Source: Paracoccaceae bacterium
GTDB lineage: Bacteria; Pseudomonadota; Alphaproteobacteria; Rhodobacterales; Rhodobacteraceae
Assembly: GCA_024742455.1 (NCBI GenBank)
Contig: JANSYL010000010.1
Location: forward strand, 31,701 to 95,700
Direction of reading: 5' to 3'
DNA: 64,000 bases
The notes under the pieces are model-generated. The model was not told the origin of the DNA and did not search any database. It saw only the letters and a list, made by a program, of their open reading frames with translations. The position numbers were made by a program, and so were the translations under genes. This document shows, in pieces, positions 8,656 to 19,485 of the stretch (position 1 is the first letter of the stretch; each line of letters begins with the position of its first letter).

Positions 8656-9336
8656 ATGAAGCTTTGGGTGGGACTGGGCAATCCCGGCCGGCAATATGCC
8701 GGCAACCGTCACAATATCGGCTGGATGGCGGTCGACCGGATTGCCGAGGATCACGGGTTCGGCCCATGGCGGTCGAAATTCCAGGGCAGCCTGAGCGAAG
8801 GGGTGCTGGACGGACAGAAGGTGCTGCTGCTGAAGCCCGAGACCTTCATGAACCGGTCCGGCCAGTCGGTGGGCGAGGCGATCCGGTTCTACAAGCTGGC
8901 ACCCGATGACGTGACTGTCTTTCATGACGAGCTGGACCTTGCGCCGGGACGGTTGCGGGTCAAGACGGGGGGCGGCCATGCAGGCCATAACGGGCTGCGG
9001 TCCCTGCATGGCCATATCGGCGAGGCCTATCACCGGGTGCGTCTGGGCATCGGGCATCCGGGCCACAAGGATGCGGTGGCGGGATATGTCCTGTCGGATT
9101 TCGGCAAGGCCGATGGCGATTGGCTGGACGATTTGCTGCGCGGCATCTCGGACGGGGCGCCGGACCTGGCCGGGGGCGATACGGGTCGGTTCATGAACGC
9201 GGTGGCGCAACGCACCGCACCGCCCCGGTCATCGAAACACGCCGCGGGGCCGGCCGGGACAAAGGCCAAGGCACCCGCGCCCGAAGCCGAAGACACGCGC
9301 AGCAATATCCAGAAACTGATCGATAAATTCCGCTAG
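8656..9336 (+). CDS. pth: Peptidyl-tRNA hydrolase
   Basis: The 226-residue protein matches bacterial Pth: MKLWVGLGNPGRQYAGNRHN at the start contains the catalytic histidine region, FMNRSGQSVGEA and FHDELDLAPG are family motifs, and GGHAGHNGLRS is the conserved glycine-rich segment. It hydrolyses peptidyl-tRNA that drops off ribosomes and is normally essential. The C terminus has an Ala/Pro/Lys-rich extension of about 30 residues, common in alphaproteobacterial versions. The start is preceded by CAAGGAGG. It is transcribed away from the oxidoreductase gene. The usual rplY neighbour is not seen upstream. Confidence 0.96.
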   Translation: MKLWVGLGNPGRQYAGNRHNIGWMAVDRIAEDHGFGPWRSKFQGSLSEGVLDGQKVLLLKPETFMNRSGQSVGEAIRFYKLAPDDVTVFHDELDLAPGRLRVKTGGGHAGHNGLRSLHGHIGEAYHRVRLGIGHPGHKDAVAGYVLSDFGKADGDWLDDLLRGISDGAPDLAGGDTGRFMNAVAQRTAPPRSSKHAAGPAGTKAKAPAPEAEDTRSNIQKLIDKFR

Positions 9337-9469
9337 CCGCGGCCCGTTCCACCGCGTCTTGCCAAATGGTGCAGGCGCAGATCGCCGACATGATTGTCAG
9401 GAAAAACCATTGCCGCGCGCCGCTGTCGTGTTAGCGTGACACCTGGGTGAGTGACAAAGCGAGGGACCG

Positions 9470-9868
9470 ATGGCCTTTTCGATGGCGCGTTCCGTCAATG
9501 TGTTCGGGGAAAAGCTGGAAAGCTGTTCAACCGATCCGATGACGGGTTTTTTCCGCAGCGGGGCCTGCGATACATGTGCCGAGGATGCCGGGGCGCATAC
9601 AGTCTGTGCGGTGATGACGGCCGAGTTCCTGGCGTTTTCGAAATATGTGGGCAACGACCTGTCCACGCCGCGCCCCGAATACCGGTTTCCCGGGCTGAAA
9701 CCGGGCGATCAATGGTGTTTGTGCGCCAGCCGGTTCCTGCAGGCCCATGACGAAGGGGTCGCCCCCAAGGTCAACCTGCGCGCCACCCATGCCCGTACGC
9801 TCGATATCGTGCCCCTGGGCGTGCTGGAAGCCAATGCGCTGGACCTGGGCGACCCGGAGGCGCCCTAG
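9470..9868 (+). CDS. DUF2237 family protein
   Basis: The 132-residue protein is a compact match to the DUF2237 family. Recognisable segments are NVFGEKLESCSTDPMTGFFR, CDTCAEDAGAHTVCAVMT, KYVGNDLSTPRPEY and DQWCLCASR, with many conserved cysteines that suggest metal or disulfide chemistry. No biochemical function is established that I can name. A GAGGGA ribosome site lies just before the ATG. The 3' end overlaps the end of the convergent HTH gene by four bases. The 133 bases between pth and this gene show nothing I can identify beyond the ribosome site. Confidence 0.85.
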   Translation: MAFSMARSVNVFGEKLESCSTDPMTGFFRSGACDTCAEDAGAHTVCAVMTAEFLAFSKYVGNDLSTPRPEYRFPGLKPGDQWCLCASRFLQAHDEGVAPKVNLRATHARTLDIVPLGVLEANALDLGDPEAP

Positions 9869-10092
9869 GCCCGCCTTTCCGCCGACGGCCTGGGCGGGGT
9901 CACGTCGATCAGGTCATCCACGAAAAGGCTCAGCAACTGGGTGCGCCCGCTGACCCCGGCCTTGCGATAGATCGCGTTGGTCTGCGCCTTGACGGTGCCC
10001 TCGGAAGTGGCGCGGAAGGCCGCGATCTCGGCCAGGCTGAACCCCTTGAGCGCGAACAGCGCCACGTCGCGTTCGGCGGGCGTCAGGCCCAT
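9865..10092 (-). pseudogene. LuxR-type HTH domain, 3' half of a split membrane-anchored regulator
   Basis: These 75 residues are a complete LuxR/FixJ-type DNA-binding domain (LTPAERDVALFALKGFSLAE, then EGTVKAQTNAIYRKAG). The preceding membrane-segment frame ends in FTKW followed by a stop exactly where this domain begins. Adding one G to the GGG at 10088-10090 (minus strand) would give FTKWGLTPAERD, joining both halves into one protein of about 167 residues. I therefore read this as one gene broken by a one-base deletion, or a sequencing error. An alternative is genuine translational coupling, since the ATG overlaps the upstream stop. Without the join the domain would be a free small regulator. 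Confidence 0.7.
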
Positions 10093-10379
10093 TTGGTGAA
10101 CCGGCTGTCGATCAGCGCCATGAATTCGCCCGAGGCCGCGCGGAGCGCTTCCTCGGCGATCCGCGTCCGGCGCAGTGAGGCCCGCAGAAGGAACGCCCCC
10201 GCCAGCACGCCGAGGATCAGGCCGAGGGCGGCACCGATCTCGATCATCTCATGAATCTGCCAGGGGATCGGGGCGGCGGGAACGCCAAGCACCATCGAGA
10301 CAAGCTCGGCCAGGAAGACAGCGGCGCATGCCACCTGCACGACGAGGATCGCCGCGAAGAGCCAGGGGCGGTTCAGCAT
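10083..10379 (-). pseudogene. Two-helix membrane segment, 5' half of a split LuxR-type regulator
   Basis: These 98 residues contain two strong transmembrane helices (about residues 6-30 and 44-67) followed by a basic cytoplasmic stretch (RASLRRTRIAEEALRAASGE). That stretch leads into IDSRFTKW and then stops. The layout of two membrane helices, a short linker and a LuxR-type DNA-binding domain is completed by the next reading frame, which overlaps the last ten bases. A single missing G explains the break. It lies 36 bases after a small secreted-protein gene on the same strand, so it may be cotranscribed with that gene. No sensor domain other than the membrane segment and short loops is visible. 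Confidence 0.7.
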
Positions 10380-10415
10380 CCGGCCAGGGACGCGGTGCGC
10401 GTTACGGGCGCCATC

Positions 10416-10745
10416 TCAATCGTCCCAGTCGTCATCGTCCCAGGTGTCGTCCCGGTCGTCGTTCCAGTATTCGTCATCATCATCGACCCGGCGGGAATAG
10501 TCCCGAAGGATAACGCCGTTGCGCGGATCGAACACGATCTCGCGCAATGTCTCGTCCCCCCGCGCAAGCACCCGGACCCGGCCAAGCAGCGTCTCGTGCA
10601 TCTCGATGACGTCGAAGCCCTGATCATCAAGCTGTTCCAGGATCCGCCCGGCCCAGCCGTTCTGCGCCTGCGCCATGGCCGGAAGCGCCAGCAAGGCGAC
10701 CAGCAAACACAGCGCAGCCCGGCGATGGATGATCGCGCGCCTCAT
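10416..10745 (-). CDS. Small secreted protein with acidic Asp/Trp tail
   Basis: The 109-residue product has an N-terminal signal peptide (MRRAIIHRRAALCLLVALLA and onward to AMAQAQ). A short domain of about 50 residues (LDDQGFDVIEMHETLLGRVR, then REIVFDPRNGVILRDY) follows. The last 20 residues are almost only Asp, Trp, Glu, Asn and Arg. The core resembles small PepSY-like periplasmic proteins, but I would not assign a function. It is paralogous to the gene just upstream on the same strand: both share the QGFD.IE pattern and an acidic aromatic tail. The start at 10745 has an AAGGAGG ribosome site; upstream in-frame starts lack one. Confidence 0.7.
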   Translation of the reverse strand: MRRAIIHRRAALCLLVALLALPAMAQAQNGWAGRILEQLDDQGFDVIEMHETLLGRVRVLARGDETLREIVFDPRNGVILRDYSRRVDDDDEYWNDDRDDTWDDDDWDD

Positions 10746-10852
10746 CCGGAACCGCCTCCTTCGGCATGCGCTCTGCCGACACCGGCGCGGCGGAGCGTTC
10801 GCGGGGGAACAACGGGTGTCAGCAAGTGGCAACCACCCACCGCCGGAGCACC

Positions 10853-11194
10853 TCAGTCATCATAGTACCAGTCATCGTAATCATCGTGGTCATGGTAACG
10901 ATAGCCCGATGCGCCGCCACGGACATGGCCACCCACCAGATGGCGGTAGCGATCGATATCGGAATAGATCAGATGCCCGCCATGGGTGTAGTAGAAATCA
11001 CCCTCGATCCCCGCCCCGTATGCGTCAATGTCGATGAGGGTGGTGGTGATGTCGATCTCGATCCGGTCGAACCCCTGCCCTTTCAGATAATGGGTGATCG
11101 CGTCGATCACCGATTGCGGCGCGGCCTGCGCCCCCGGTGCGGCGAGGACCAGCGCAAGCGCGGTCACTGCGAGTGTCGTGGTGGTCTTGGTCAT
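10853..11194 (-). CDS. Small secreted protein with His/Asp/Tyr-rich tail
   Basis: The 113-residue product starts with a clear signal peptide (MTKTTTTLAVTALALVLAAP). The mature part contains AITHYLKGQGFDRIEIDITT, aligning with the core of the next downstream small protein, and ends in a HDHDDYDDWYYDD tail. The tail could bind cations, but that is conjecture. AGGAGAT precedes the ATG at 11194. The gene is first in a minus-strand series with its paralogue and the split membrane regulator. The 155 bases between it and trpB carry a dyad at 11287-11329 (GTTTATCC and GGATAAAC), the only notable structure there. Confidence 0.7.
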   Translation of the reverse strand: MTKTTTTLAVTALALVLAAPGAQAAPQSVIDAITHYLKGQGFDRIEIDITTTLIDIDAYGAGIEGDFYYTHGGHLIYSDIDRYRHLVGGHVRGGASGYRYHDHDDYDDWYYDD

Positions 11195-11286
11195 GGCGTC
11201 ATCTCCTGGTTCCCGAACGGGCCTGCCGCAAGGACAGCCCCTGCCCGGGTCTGACAGAAGATTTGGCCCGACCCCATCGGCGCGGC

Positions 11287-11329
11287 GTTTATCCGGTATG
11301 GCGTAAACCCCGGATGGACCGGGATAAAC
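11287..11329 (-). promoter_or_regulatory. Inverted repeat between trpB and the small secreted-protein gene
   Basis: GTTTATCC at 11287-11294 is the reverse complement of GGATAAAC at 11322-11329, with a GC-rich inner dyad (CCCGG/CCGGG type) between them. It lies just past the trpB stop and about 95-135 bases upstream of the small secreted-protein gene at 11194. It could be a terminator-like structure or an operator; there is no long T-run, so I cannot choose. Confidence 0.35.
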
Positions 11330-11349
11330 CTTTGGTGGACGCCCTGCCC

Positions 11350-12579
11350 TCAGGCGCCCGACATGTCCCAGCCGAGCGCGCGGGCGACGGTGAAGATATC
11401 CTTGTCGCCCCGGCCGCACATGTTCATGCAGATGATGTGATCCTTCGGCAGATCGGGGGCGATCTTGGCGACATGCGCCAGCGCATGGGAGGGTTCGAGC
11501 GCGGGGATGATACCCTCGGTCTCGCAACACAGCTGGAACGCGTCGAGCGCCTCGGTATCGGTGATCGAGACATATTTCGCGCGCCCGATTTCGTGCAGCC
11601 AGGAATGTTCCGGGCCGATGCCGGGATAATCGAGGCCCGCGCTGATGGAATGCCCTTCGAGGATCTGACCATCCTCATCCTGCAGCAGATAGGTGCGGTT
11701 GCCGTGCAGAACGCCGGGACGCCCGCCGGTCAGGCTGGCGCAATGTTCCATCTTGTCGTTGACACCCTTGCCGCCGGCTTCGACCCCGATGATCGACACG
11801 TCCTTGTCATCGAGGAAGGGAAAGAACAGGCCCATCGCGTTCGACCCGCCGCCGATGGCGGCGATGATCGTGTCGGGCAGGCGGCCTTCGGCGGCCATCA
11901 TCTGTTCCTTTGCCTCCTTGCCGATGATCGCCTGGAAATCGCGGACCATCGCCGGGTAGGGGTGCGGGCCCGCCACGGTGCCGATACAGTAGAAGGTGTC
12001 GCGCACATTGGTGACCCAGTCGCGCAGCGCATCGTTCATCGCATCCTTCAGCGTGCCACGACCGGAGGTGACGGGCACGACCTCGGCCCCGAGCAGCTTC
12101 ATCCGGAACACGTTCGGGGCTTGCCGTTCGACATCATGCGCGCCCATGTAGACCACGCATTTCAGCCCGAACTTCGCGCAGACGGTGGCGGTCGCCACGC
12201 CATGCTGGCCTGCACCGGTTTCGGCGATGATGCGCGTCTTGCCCATGCGGCGCGCGAGAATGATCTGGCCCAGCACGTTGTTGATCTTGTGCGCGCCGGT
12301 ATGGTTCAACTCGTCGCGCTTCATGTAGACCTTGGCCCCGCCCAGACGCTCGGTCAGGCGTTCGGCGAAATACATCGGCGAGGGGCGGCCGACATAATGG
12401 GTCCAGAGATGGTGCATCTCGTCCCAGAAACTGTCGTCGGTCTTGGCGTGTTCGTATTGCCGCTCAAGCTCGAGGATCAGCGGCATGAGGGTTTCGCTGA
12501 CGAACCGCCCGCCGAAATCGCCGAAGCGGCCCTTTTCGTCGGGGCCGGTCATGAAACTGTTCAGGATATCGTCGGGCAT
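11350..12579 (-). CDS. trpB: Tryptophan synthase beta chain
   Basis: The 409-residue protein is full length for TrpB. The PLP lysine sits in [14 protein letters not shown], the active-site glutamate region reads [14 protein letters not shown], and the phosphate-binding loop reads GGGSNAMG. It condenses indole with serine in the cytoplasm with TrpA, which is not in this window. In many Rhodobacteraceae trpF directly precedes trpB; here a sulfotransferase-like gene sits between them on the same strand, with 63 bases between that gene's end and the trpB start. Confidence 0.97.
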   Translation of the reverse strand: MPDDILNSFMTGPDEKGRFGDFGGRFVSETLMPLILELERQYEHAKTDDSFWDEMHHLWTHYVGRPSPMYFAERLTERLGGAKVYMKRDELNHTGAHKINNVLGQIILARRMGKTRIIAETGAGQHGVATATVCAKFGLKCVVYMGAHDVERQAPNVFRMKLLGAEVVPVTSGRGTLKDAMNDALRDWVTNVRDTFYCIGTVAGPHPYPAMVRDFQAIIGKEAKEQMMAAEGRLPDTIIAAIGGGSNAMGLFFPFLDDKDVSIIGVEAGGKGVNDKMEHCASLTGGRPGVLHGNRTYLLQDEDGQILEGHSISAGLDYPGIGPEHSWLHEIGRAKYVSITDTEALDAFQLCCETEGIIPALEPSHALAHVAKIAPDLPKDHIICMNMCGRGDKDIFTVARALGWDMSGA

Positions 12580-12642
12580 CCGCGGCCTCCCTGTCTGCGC
12601 CGGACAGGGGTAGCGCGCGCGCCCTTGCGTGGCAACAGCGCC

Positions 12643-13710
12643 CTAGCGGCGCAGGCCGGAGGCAATCCGGCGCAGCCAGCCCGGCCGGGATACAGGTCCC
12701 GATTTGAGCGTCCCCGGGGACGGCGAAGGGCGGATCGGGTCGGGCGCGGGATCGGTAGCGGGCGCGCGGGTGGTGACGGCCCGCAGAGTGGCGACCACCA
12801 CCTCGGCCTGTTCCCCGGTGATCGCCATGGCGGCGGCGTCTTCCGCATTGGCCGTCGGGTCGAAATGATGCCGGTAGCGTTCGCGCAGATAGGCGTCATC
12901 GGCAGACAGGCGCGCGTTCAGACGTTTGCGGACGGGTTCGGACCTGGCGATATAGGCGCGGAACGCCTCCCGCGTGAGGGGGGGCGCCTCGGCCATGACA
13001 TCGGGCAGGGTCTCGCACAGGGCATCGGCAACGGCATGGCCGGCCGCGGCGCCGAATTCGCGGTTGATGGCCCGCAACAGCGCCAGTTCGGCCCGGGTCA
13101 TCGACCGGTTGACCTGGCCCACCGGGGGCGGGGTCAGGGTGCCCGGCTGCAGATCCAGAAGCGCCTCGGCCTCGGGCAGAAGCCGGTCGCGGCAGCGCGA
13201 ATAGTTGCGGGTCAGAACGGGGATGCCCAGGCCGTCGCACAGCGCGAAGAACTGTTCGACCCGGCGCAGAAAGCGGTTTTTCTCCAGAAAGGCCGCGAAA
13301 TCGCCGGTATGGCCCGCGCGCTTGACCATCTGCATGTAGCCCGAGATCGCCCAGTCCATCGGGTCGCGGACAAACATCACGATGCGCAGCGCCACCCCCG
13401 CCTCGACCGTGGCGCGCAGCGGGGCGGGGGTGTTGAGATAGGCGGCGAAACACGCCTCGTTCGACAACAGGACGGCGCGCGCATCGGGGACGGCGCGGAC
13501 GGCGCGGTGATAGGTGGCAAGCAACGCGTCGGGGTCGAGATTGCCGCTGGTGATGCGGCCTGCGCGCGCCGCCTCGGTCTCGCGGCCCTCGGGATAGTGG
13601 ATGCCCGCCCGTGCCAGGGCATCGGTCGACAGGGCAAAGGCCGATTGCAGGGCGCTGGACCCGGTCTTGGAATGACCGACATGCAGGATAAGCGCGGGCG
13701 CGCCGGTCAT
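12643..13710 (-). CDS. Sulfotransferase-like protein
   Basis: The product has 355 residues. The N terminus reads [20 protein letters not shown], which looks like the PAPS 5'-phosphosulfate loop (a P-loop-like KTGS motif) of sulfotransferases. A later [13 protein letters not shown] segment matches the 3'-phosphate-binding RDP...S pattern. The last 40 residues are Pro/Ala-rich and end in basic residues. The acceptor is unknown; cell-surface glycans are a guess. The ATG at 13710 overlaps the trpF stop (ATGA), so it is translationally coupled to trpF even though it has no link to tryptophan synthesis. Alternative upstream starts lie inside trpF and are unlikely. Confidence 0.7.
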   Translation of the reverse strand: MTGAPALILHVGHSKTGSSALQSAFALSTDALARAGIHYPEGRETEAARAGRITSGNLDPDALLATYHRAVRAVPDARAVLLSNEACFAAYLNTPAPLRATVEAGVALRIVMFVRDPMDWAISGYMQMVKRAGHTGDFAAFLEKNRFLRRVEQFFALCDGLGIPVLTRNYSRCRDRLLPEAEALLDLQPGTLTPPPVGQVNRSMTRAELALLRAINREFGAAAGHAVADALCETLPDVMAEAPPLTREAFRAYIARSEPVRKRLNARLSADDAYLRERYRHHFDPTANAEDAAAMAITGEQAEVVVATLRAVTTRAPATDPAPDPIRPSPSPGTLKSGPVSRPGWLRRIASGLRR

Positions 13711-14357
13711 GCAGCGGCGCGGCGGACGGCGCTGCCGAAGGCCGCGATGCGGGCGGGATCCTTGAGGCCCGGCGCGGATTCCACGCCCGAGGACACATCG
13801 ACCTGCCGCGCCCCGGTACGGGCGACGGCGAGCGCGACATTTTCCGGGGTCAGCCCTCCGGCCAGCAGCCATGGCGTCGGCCAATTCGCCCGATCGGCAA
13901 GCAGCGCCCAGTCGAAGGCCAGCCCGTTGCCGCCCGGAAGATCGGCGCCCGGCGGCGGTTTGGCATCGACCAGCAACTGGTCGGCGACCGCACCATAGCG
14001 GTCGATCTGGGCCAGGTCGGCGGCGGTGGCGATACCGACGGCCTTGATCACCGGCAGGCCGATCCGGGCTCGGATCGCGGCCACGCGGTCGGGCGGTTCC
14101 GCCCCGTGCAGCTGCAGCAGGTCGAGCGGCACACGATCGGTCAGCGCGTCCAGCGCGGCATCGTCGGCATCGACAACAAGGCCGACCTTGGCCACGCCCG
14201 GCGGCACCTCCAGCGCCAGGGCGCGGGCGGTGTCATGGTCGAGCGCACGGGGTGATTTGGGGAAGAACACAAACCCCACATAGCGGGCGCCCGCCCCTAC
14301 TGCGGCGGCGACATCGCCGGGCCGGGTCAGGCCGCAATACTTCACCGCCACATCCAT
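13707..14357 (-). CDS. trpF: Phosphoribosylanthranilate isomerase
   Basis: The 216-residue product is the usual length for TrpF, a cytoplasmic TIM barrel of tryptophan biosynthesis. The catalytic cysteine lies in [11 protein letters not shown] near the N terminus and the catalytic aspartate region reads [11 protein letters not shown]. The phosphate-binding end is [11 protein letters not shown] and VDVSSGVES. The start is set at 14357; the frame runs on upstream through the lapA gene but without family similarity. It lies four bases downstream of lapA and overlaps the sulfotransferase-like gene by four bases. Confidence 0.95.
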   Translation of the reverse strand: MDVAVKYCGLTRPGDVAAAVGAGARYVGFVFFPKSPRALDHDTARALALEVPPGVAKVGLVVDADDAALDALTDRVPLDLLQLHGAEPPDRVAAIRARIGLPVIKAVGIATAADLAQIDRYGAVADQLLVDAKPPPGADLPGGNGLAFDWALLADRANWPTPWLLAGGLTPENVALAVARTGARQVDVSSGVESAPGLKDPARIAAFGSAVRRAAA

Positions 14358-14361
14358 TGGA

Positions 14362-14736
14362 TCAGCCGCGCGCGGCGCTGTCGTCGACCAGGGCCAGGAT
14401 GTCATCCCCGCCATCGCGCTTGCGCTGATCGCCCCTGAGGGTTTCGACCTCACGCTCCAACTGTTTTGCGGCGCGTTTCTGGGTCCGGGCCTCGGTGCGG
14501 TGGCGGGTTTCGCGGATCCATTCCCAGACAAAGCCCACCATCAGTCCCAGGACCACGCCGCCCAGAACCACAAGGAACAGCGGCAGGTCGAGCGTGTAGT
14601 CCACACCCAGCCATACCGCGAGCTCGGCGGGGATCAGTTCGAGCGTGACGATATCACGATTGGCCATCGCCATCAGCACGAGGCCAAGGGCCACGACAAA
14701 CAGAAACAGGTATTTGACCAGTCGAAGCAGGCGCAT
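14362..14736 (-). CDS. lapA: LapA-domain (DUF1049) inner-membrane protein
   Basis: The 124-residue protein has two transmembrane helices (about residues 7-26 and 50-72). Between them is the family motif [12 protein letters not shown] and after them a highly charged, probably coiled-coil tail ([20 protein letters not shown]). LapA-family proteins help assemble lipopolysaccharide in enterics; the role here is inferred by family. The order ihfB-lapA-trpF is typical of Rhodobacteraceae. It starts 19 bases after the ihfB stop. Confidence 0.82.
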   Translation of the reverse strand: MRLLRLVKYLFLFVVALGLVLMAMANRDIVTLELIPAELAVWLGVDYTLDLPLFLVVLGGVVLGLMVGFVWEWIRETRHRTEARTQKRAAKQLEREVETLRGDQRKRDGGDDILALVDDSAARG

Positions 14737-14755
14737 CCGGCCGCCCCCTTACGCG

Positions 14756-15040
14756 TTATTCATGTCCGTTCAGACGGTCGCGTAGCAGTTTGCCGGTCTT
14801 GAAGAAAGGCACGTGCTTTGCCTCGACCTCGACGCTTTCGCCGGTGCGCGGGTTGCGACCGATGCGGGCATCGCGCTGCTTGACCGAAAACGCGCCGAAG
14901 CCGCGCAATTCGACCCGGTCGCCTGCGGCCATGGCTTCGATGATTTCCTCGAAGACCGTGTTCACGATCCGCTCGACATCGCGCTGGTAGAGATGCGGGT
15001 TCTCGTCGGCGAGTTTCTGGATCAGCTCAGACCGGATCAT
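14756..15040 (-). CDS. ihfB: Integration host factor subunit beta
   Basis: The 94-residue protein is a typical HU/IHF fold: an N-terminal helical pair ([20 protein letters not shown]), then [20 protein letters not shown] with the DNA-intercalating proline loop, and a C-terminal GKLLRDRLN helix. The longer spacer and the [15 protein letters not shown] strand favour IHF-beta over HU. It bends DNA as a heterodimer with IHF-alpha. Genomes of this group usually have rpsA just upstream; here the next gene upstream is isocitrate dehydrogenase. Confidence 0.93.
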   Translation of the reverse strand: MIRSELIQKLADENPHLYQRDVERIVNTVFEEIIEAMAAGDRVELRGFGAFSVKQRDARIGRNPRTGESVEVEAKHVPFFKTGKLLRDRLNGHE

Positions 15041-15174
15041 GGCGGGGCTCCGTGCTATGCGCAGGCCCCGGACTATAGGGACAAACCGGCCATCTGGATA
15101 CCGTCAAACCCGCCAAATCCCCATGAATTCGGGCATTTGAGGCGCCCTTGCCCTATCCCATGCAGTGCCGGGCG

Positions 15175-15211
15175 GGTCCTGCCCACCCGCCGGTGGCAGA
15201 TGGGCAGGACC
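15175..15211 (-). terminator. Perfect 11-bp inverted repeat after icd (possible terminator)
   Basis: GGTCCTGCCCA at 15175-15185 and TGGGCAGGACC at 15201-15211 form a perfect 11-bp stem with a 15-base loop. It begins 31 bases past the icd stop on the minus strand, between icd and ihfB. No T-run follows, so termination strength is uncertain. The rest of the 201-base gap shows nothing identifiable. Confidence 0.45.
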
Positions 15212-15241
15212 TGATGCGAAGGCGATTCGCGTGCTTCAGCC

Positions 15242-17449
<2,208 letters not shown>

Positions 17450-17650
17450 TGATCCAAACCCTTCCTCTGGCTTTGGTATGCGATAGGACACCACCGGCCC
17501 GCGCGCCACGGATCGAAATGCCACACGGGGCGAGACGTGTTGCCGCGCATCGCGCGAGGGGCGAGTGGCGCAGCCGCACCTGCGCGGGGCGTCGTTGACT
17601 TCGCGCGGCGGCTGTGGCGCGGTAGTCCGCGTGCAGAAAGGCAAACCGCC

Positions 17651-18277
17651 ATGCCCCACGATCATGATCCGGACCACCCCCACAGCCTGCTGCCGCCCGA
17701 GCCGGAATTACGGGTGAAGGCGCTGGAAAGCCTGTTGGTCGACAAGGGCCTGATCGACCCCGAGGCGGTGGATGCCCTGATTGCGCTTTACGAAAACGAG
17801 ATCGGCCCGAGGAACGGGGCGCAGGTCGTGGCGCGGGCCTGGACCGACCCCGCCTATCTTGACAGGCTGCGCGCCGATGCGACGGCGGCGATCGCGGAGC
17901 TTGGGATTTCCGGACGGCAGAGCGAACATATGGTGGCGGTGGAAAACACGCCCGATACCCATAACCTGGTCGTTTGCACCTTGTGCAGTTGCTACCCCTG
18001 GGCGGTGCTGGGCATTCCGCCCGGATGGTACAAATCCGACGCCTACCGCGCCCGCGCGATCCGCGAACCGCGCGCGGTTCTGGCGGAATTCGGTGTGACC
18101 CTGCCCGAGGGCAAGGCCGTGCGTGTGTGGGATTCCACGGCAGAGGTGCGATACCTGGTGATCCCGGAACGCCCCGATGGAACGGAACACTGGGATGCGG
18201 CGGCACTGGCCCGCCTGGTCACCCGCGACAGCATGATCGGCACGGGCCTGCCCACATTGCCGGGAACCGCTGCATGA
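17651..18277 (+). CDS. nthA: Nitrile hydratase alpha subunit, cobalt type
   Basis: The 208-residue product carries the metal claw CTLCSCY, with cysteines at about residues 109, 112 and 114 that hold the metal in nitrile hydratases (two become oxidised). The Thr and the following Tyr match the cobalt form (iron enzymes usually have CSLCSCT). The enzyme hydrates nitriles to amides in the cytoplasm. The ATG at 17651 gives a His/Asp-rich start ([12 protein letters not shown]), typical of the family. It overlaps the beta-subunit gene by four bases. The neighbouring cobalamin operon may share cobalt supply. Confidence 0.95.
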   Translation: MPHDHDPDHPHSLLPPEPELRVKALESLLVDKGLIDPEAVDALIALYENEIGPRNGAQVVARAWTDPAYLDRLRADATAAIAELGISGRQSEHMVAVENTPDTHNLVVCTLCSCYPWAVLGIPPGWYKSDAYRARAIREPRAVLAEFGVTLPEGKAVRVWDSTAEVRYLVIPERPDGTEHWDAAALARLVTRDSMIGTGLPTLPGTAA

Positions 18278-18948
18278 GCCGGGCGCATGACATGGGCGGG
18301 CGGTTCGGCGATGGGCCGGTCCCCATCGGCGGCGAGGATCGCGTCTTTCACGAAGACTGGCATGCCAGGGCGATGGCGCTGACGGTGCTGAGCGCGGCAC
18401 ACGGGGCGTGGAATATCGACGCCAGCCGCCACGCGCGTGAGACGATCACGCCTCAGGATTACACCCGTTTCGGTTACTACGAACGCTGGATGGCCGGGTT
18501 GGCCGACCTGTTGGTGGCGCGCGGCCTGGTGCGTGAGGCGGAACTGGTGAACGGAGCCGCCCCTGCCCCGATGGCCGCGAAAACCCTGCGCGCCGAGGCG
18601 ATCCCGGCGTCGCAGCGCCTGCGGGTGCCCTACACGCGCGATGGCGGCGCGCCGCGTTTCGCCCCCGGCGATGCCGTCCGCACCCTGAACCACAGCCCGA
18701 ACCAGGCGGTACCGGGCGGCCATACCCGCCTGCCCTGCTATGCGATGGGCCGGGTGGGGCAGATCACCCGGTATCACGGCGCCCATGTGCTGCCCGACAG
18801 CAACGCCCATTTCATGGGCGAGGCGCCCGAACCGCTTTATGCCGTCACCTTCACCGCGACCGAGCTTTGGGGCAGCGGGGCGGAGGCGGCGGGCGACATG
18901 ATGGTGCTGGACCTTTGGGAAAGCTACCTGATGCCGGCCGACGGATGA
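18274..18948 (+). CDS. nthB: Nitrile hydratase beta subunit
   Basis: The 224-residue product begins [20 protein letters not shown], close to the conserved start of nitrile hydratase beta chains, and contains [20 protein letters not shown] and [20 protein letters not shown] from the C-terminal SH3-like domain. It forms the alpha-beta heterodimer and covers the active site of the alpha chain. The start overlaps the nthA stop (ATGA) and its stop overlaps the next start in the same way, so all three genes are probably translated as a unit. Confidence 0.95.
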   Translation: MSRAHDMGGRFGDGPVPIGGEDRVFHEDWHARAMALTVLSAAHGAWNIDASRHARETITPQDYTRFGYYERWMAGLADLLVARGLVREAELVNGAAPAPMAAKTLRAEAIPASQRLRVPYTRDGGAPRFAPGDAVRTLNHSPNQAVPGGHTRLPCYAMGRVGQITRYHGAHVLPDSNAHFMGEAPEPLYAVTFTATELWGSGAEAAGDMMVLDLWESYLMPADG

Positions 18949-19268
18949 CAGCGCCTGCACCCCCCGCCCCCTTCGACGCGCCCTGGCATGCGCAGGCCTT
19001 TGCGCTGGCCGTCGCCCTGAACGAGGCCGGGCTGTATTCGTGGTCCGACTGGACCGAACGGTTCGGGGCCGATCTGCAGGCGGCGCGCGCGCAGGACCCG
19101 CTGGATGGCAGTGATGATTACTTCACCGTCTGGCTGACGACGCTCGAGGCGATGTTGCGCGCGGCCGATCCGGCGCTGCTTTCGGCGCTTCCGGATTGGA
19201 CGCGCGCCTGGACCGAGGCCTATCTCACAACGCCGCACGGGCAGCCGGTGCGGCCCACCGCCCCTTGA
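18945..19268 (+). CDS. Nitrile hydratase accessory/activator protein
   Basis: The 107-residue product matches the small nitrile hydratase accessory family (P14K/NhlE-like), which itself resembles a nitrile hydratase beta-chain N-terminal half: PWHAQAFALAVALNEAGLYS, WSDWTERFGADL and DYFTVWLTTLEAML. In cobalt-type systems this protein shuttles the metallated alpha chain into the mature enzyme. The start overlaps the nthB stop by four bases. The stop codon region overlaps a TTGACA that may be the -35 box of the following cobalamin operon. Confidence 0.85.
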   Translation: MTAPAPPAPFDAPWHAQAFALAVALNEAGLYSWSDWTERFGADLQAARAQDPLDGSDDYFTVWLTTLEAMLRAADPALLSALPDWTRAWTEAYLTTPHGQPVRPTAP

Positions 19269-19293
19269 CATCGCCAACCAGTGCGGCGCTAGG
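19265..19293 (+). promoter_or_regulatory. Possible promoter of the cobW-cobN operon
   Basis: A perfect TTGACA -35 element at 19265-19270 is followed after 17 bases by GCTAGG, a weak -10. It sits at the very end of the nitrile hydratase accessory gene and immediately before the cobalamin riboswitch, where a promoter is expected. The -10 match is poor, so this is tentative. Confidence 0.35.
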
Positions 19294-19485
19294 TCGGAAC
19301 GCTGGTGCCCGGCGATACCCGGGTGAAAAGGGAATGCCGAGGTCCGGAGTATCGGGCCGAACGCAGCCGCCCCCGCGACCGTGACCGGAAAGGGGCGCGA
19401 CGCCACTGGGACCATCCCGGGAAGGCCGCGCCGCGATGGGCAAAGCGCCCGGGATCCGCAAGCCGGGAGACCTGCCAGCAGGACG
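19291..19485 (+). ncRNA. Cobalamin riboswitch upstream of cobW
   Basis: The non-coding stretch before cobW carries the conserved blocks of the cobalamin aptamer in order: GGTGAAAAGGGAATGCCG, then GCAGCCGCCCCCGC, the GCCACTGG box, GGGAAGGCC, and AAGCCGGGAGACCTGCC (the B12-box-like core). It lies about 95 bases before the cobW ATG and is oriented with the operon. Binding of adenosylcobalamin would reduce expression of the downstream cobalamin genes; the mode (translation or transcription) cannot be read here. Confidence 0.93.

Noticed and set aside
11137..13998. Very long plus-strand open frame over trpB and the sulfotransferase-like gene
   Set aside because: It mirrors minus-strand genes with strong family matches and has a low-complexity Gly/Arg/His/Asp composition typical of an antisense shadow.
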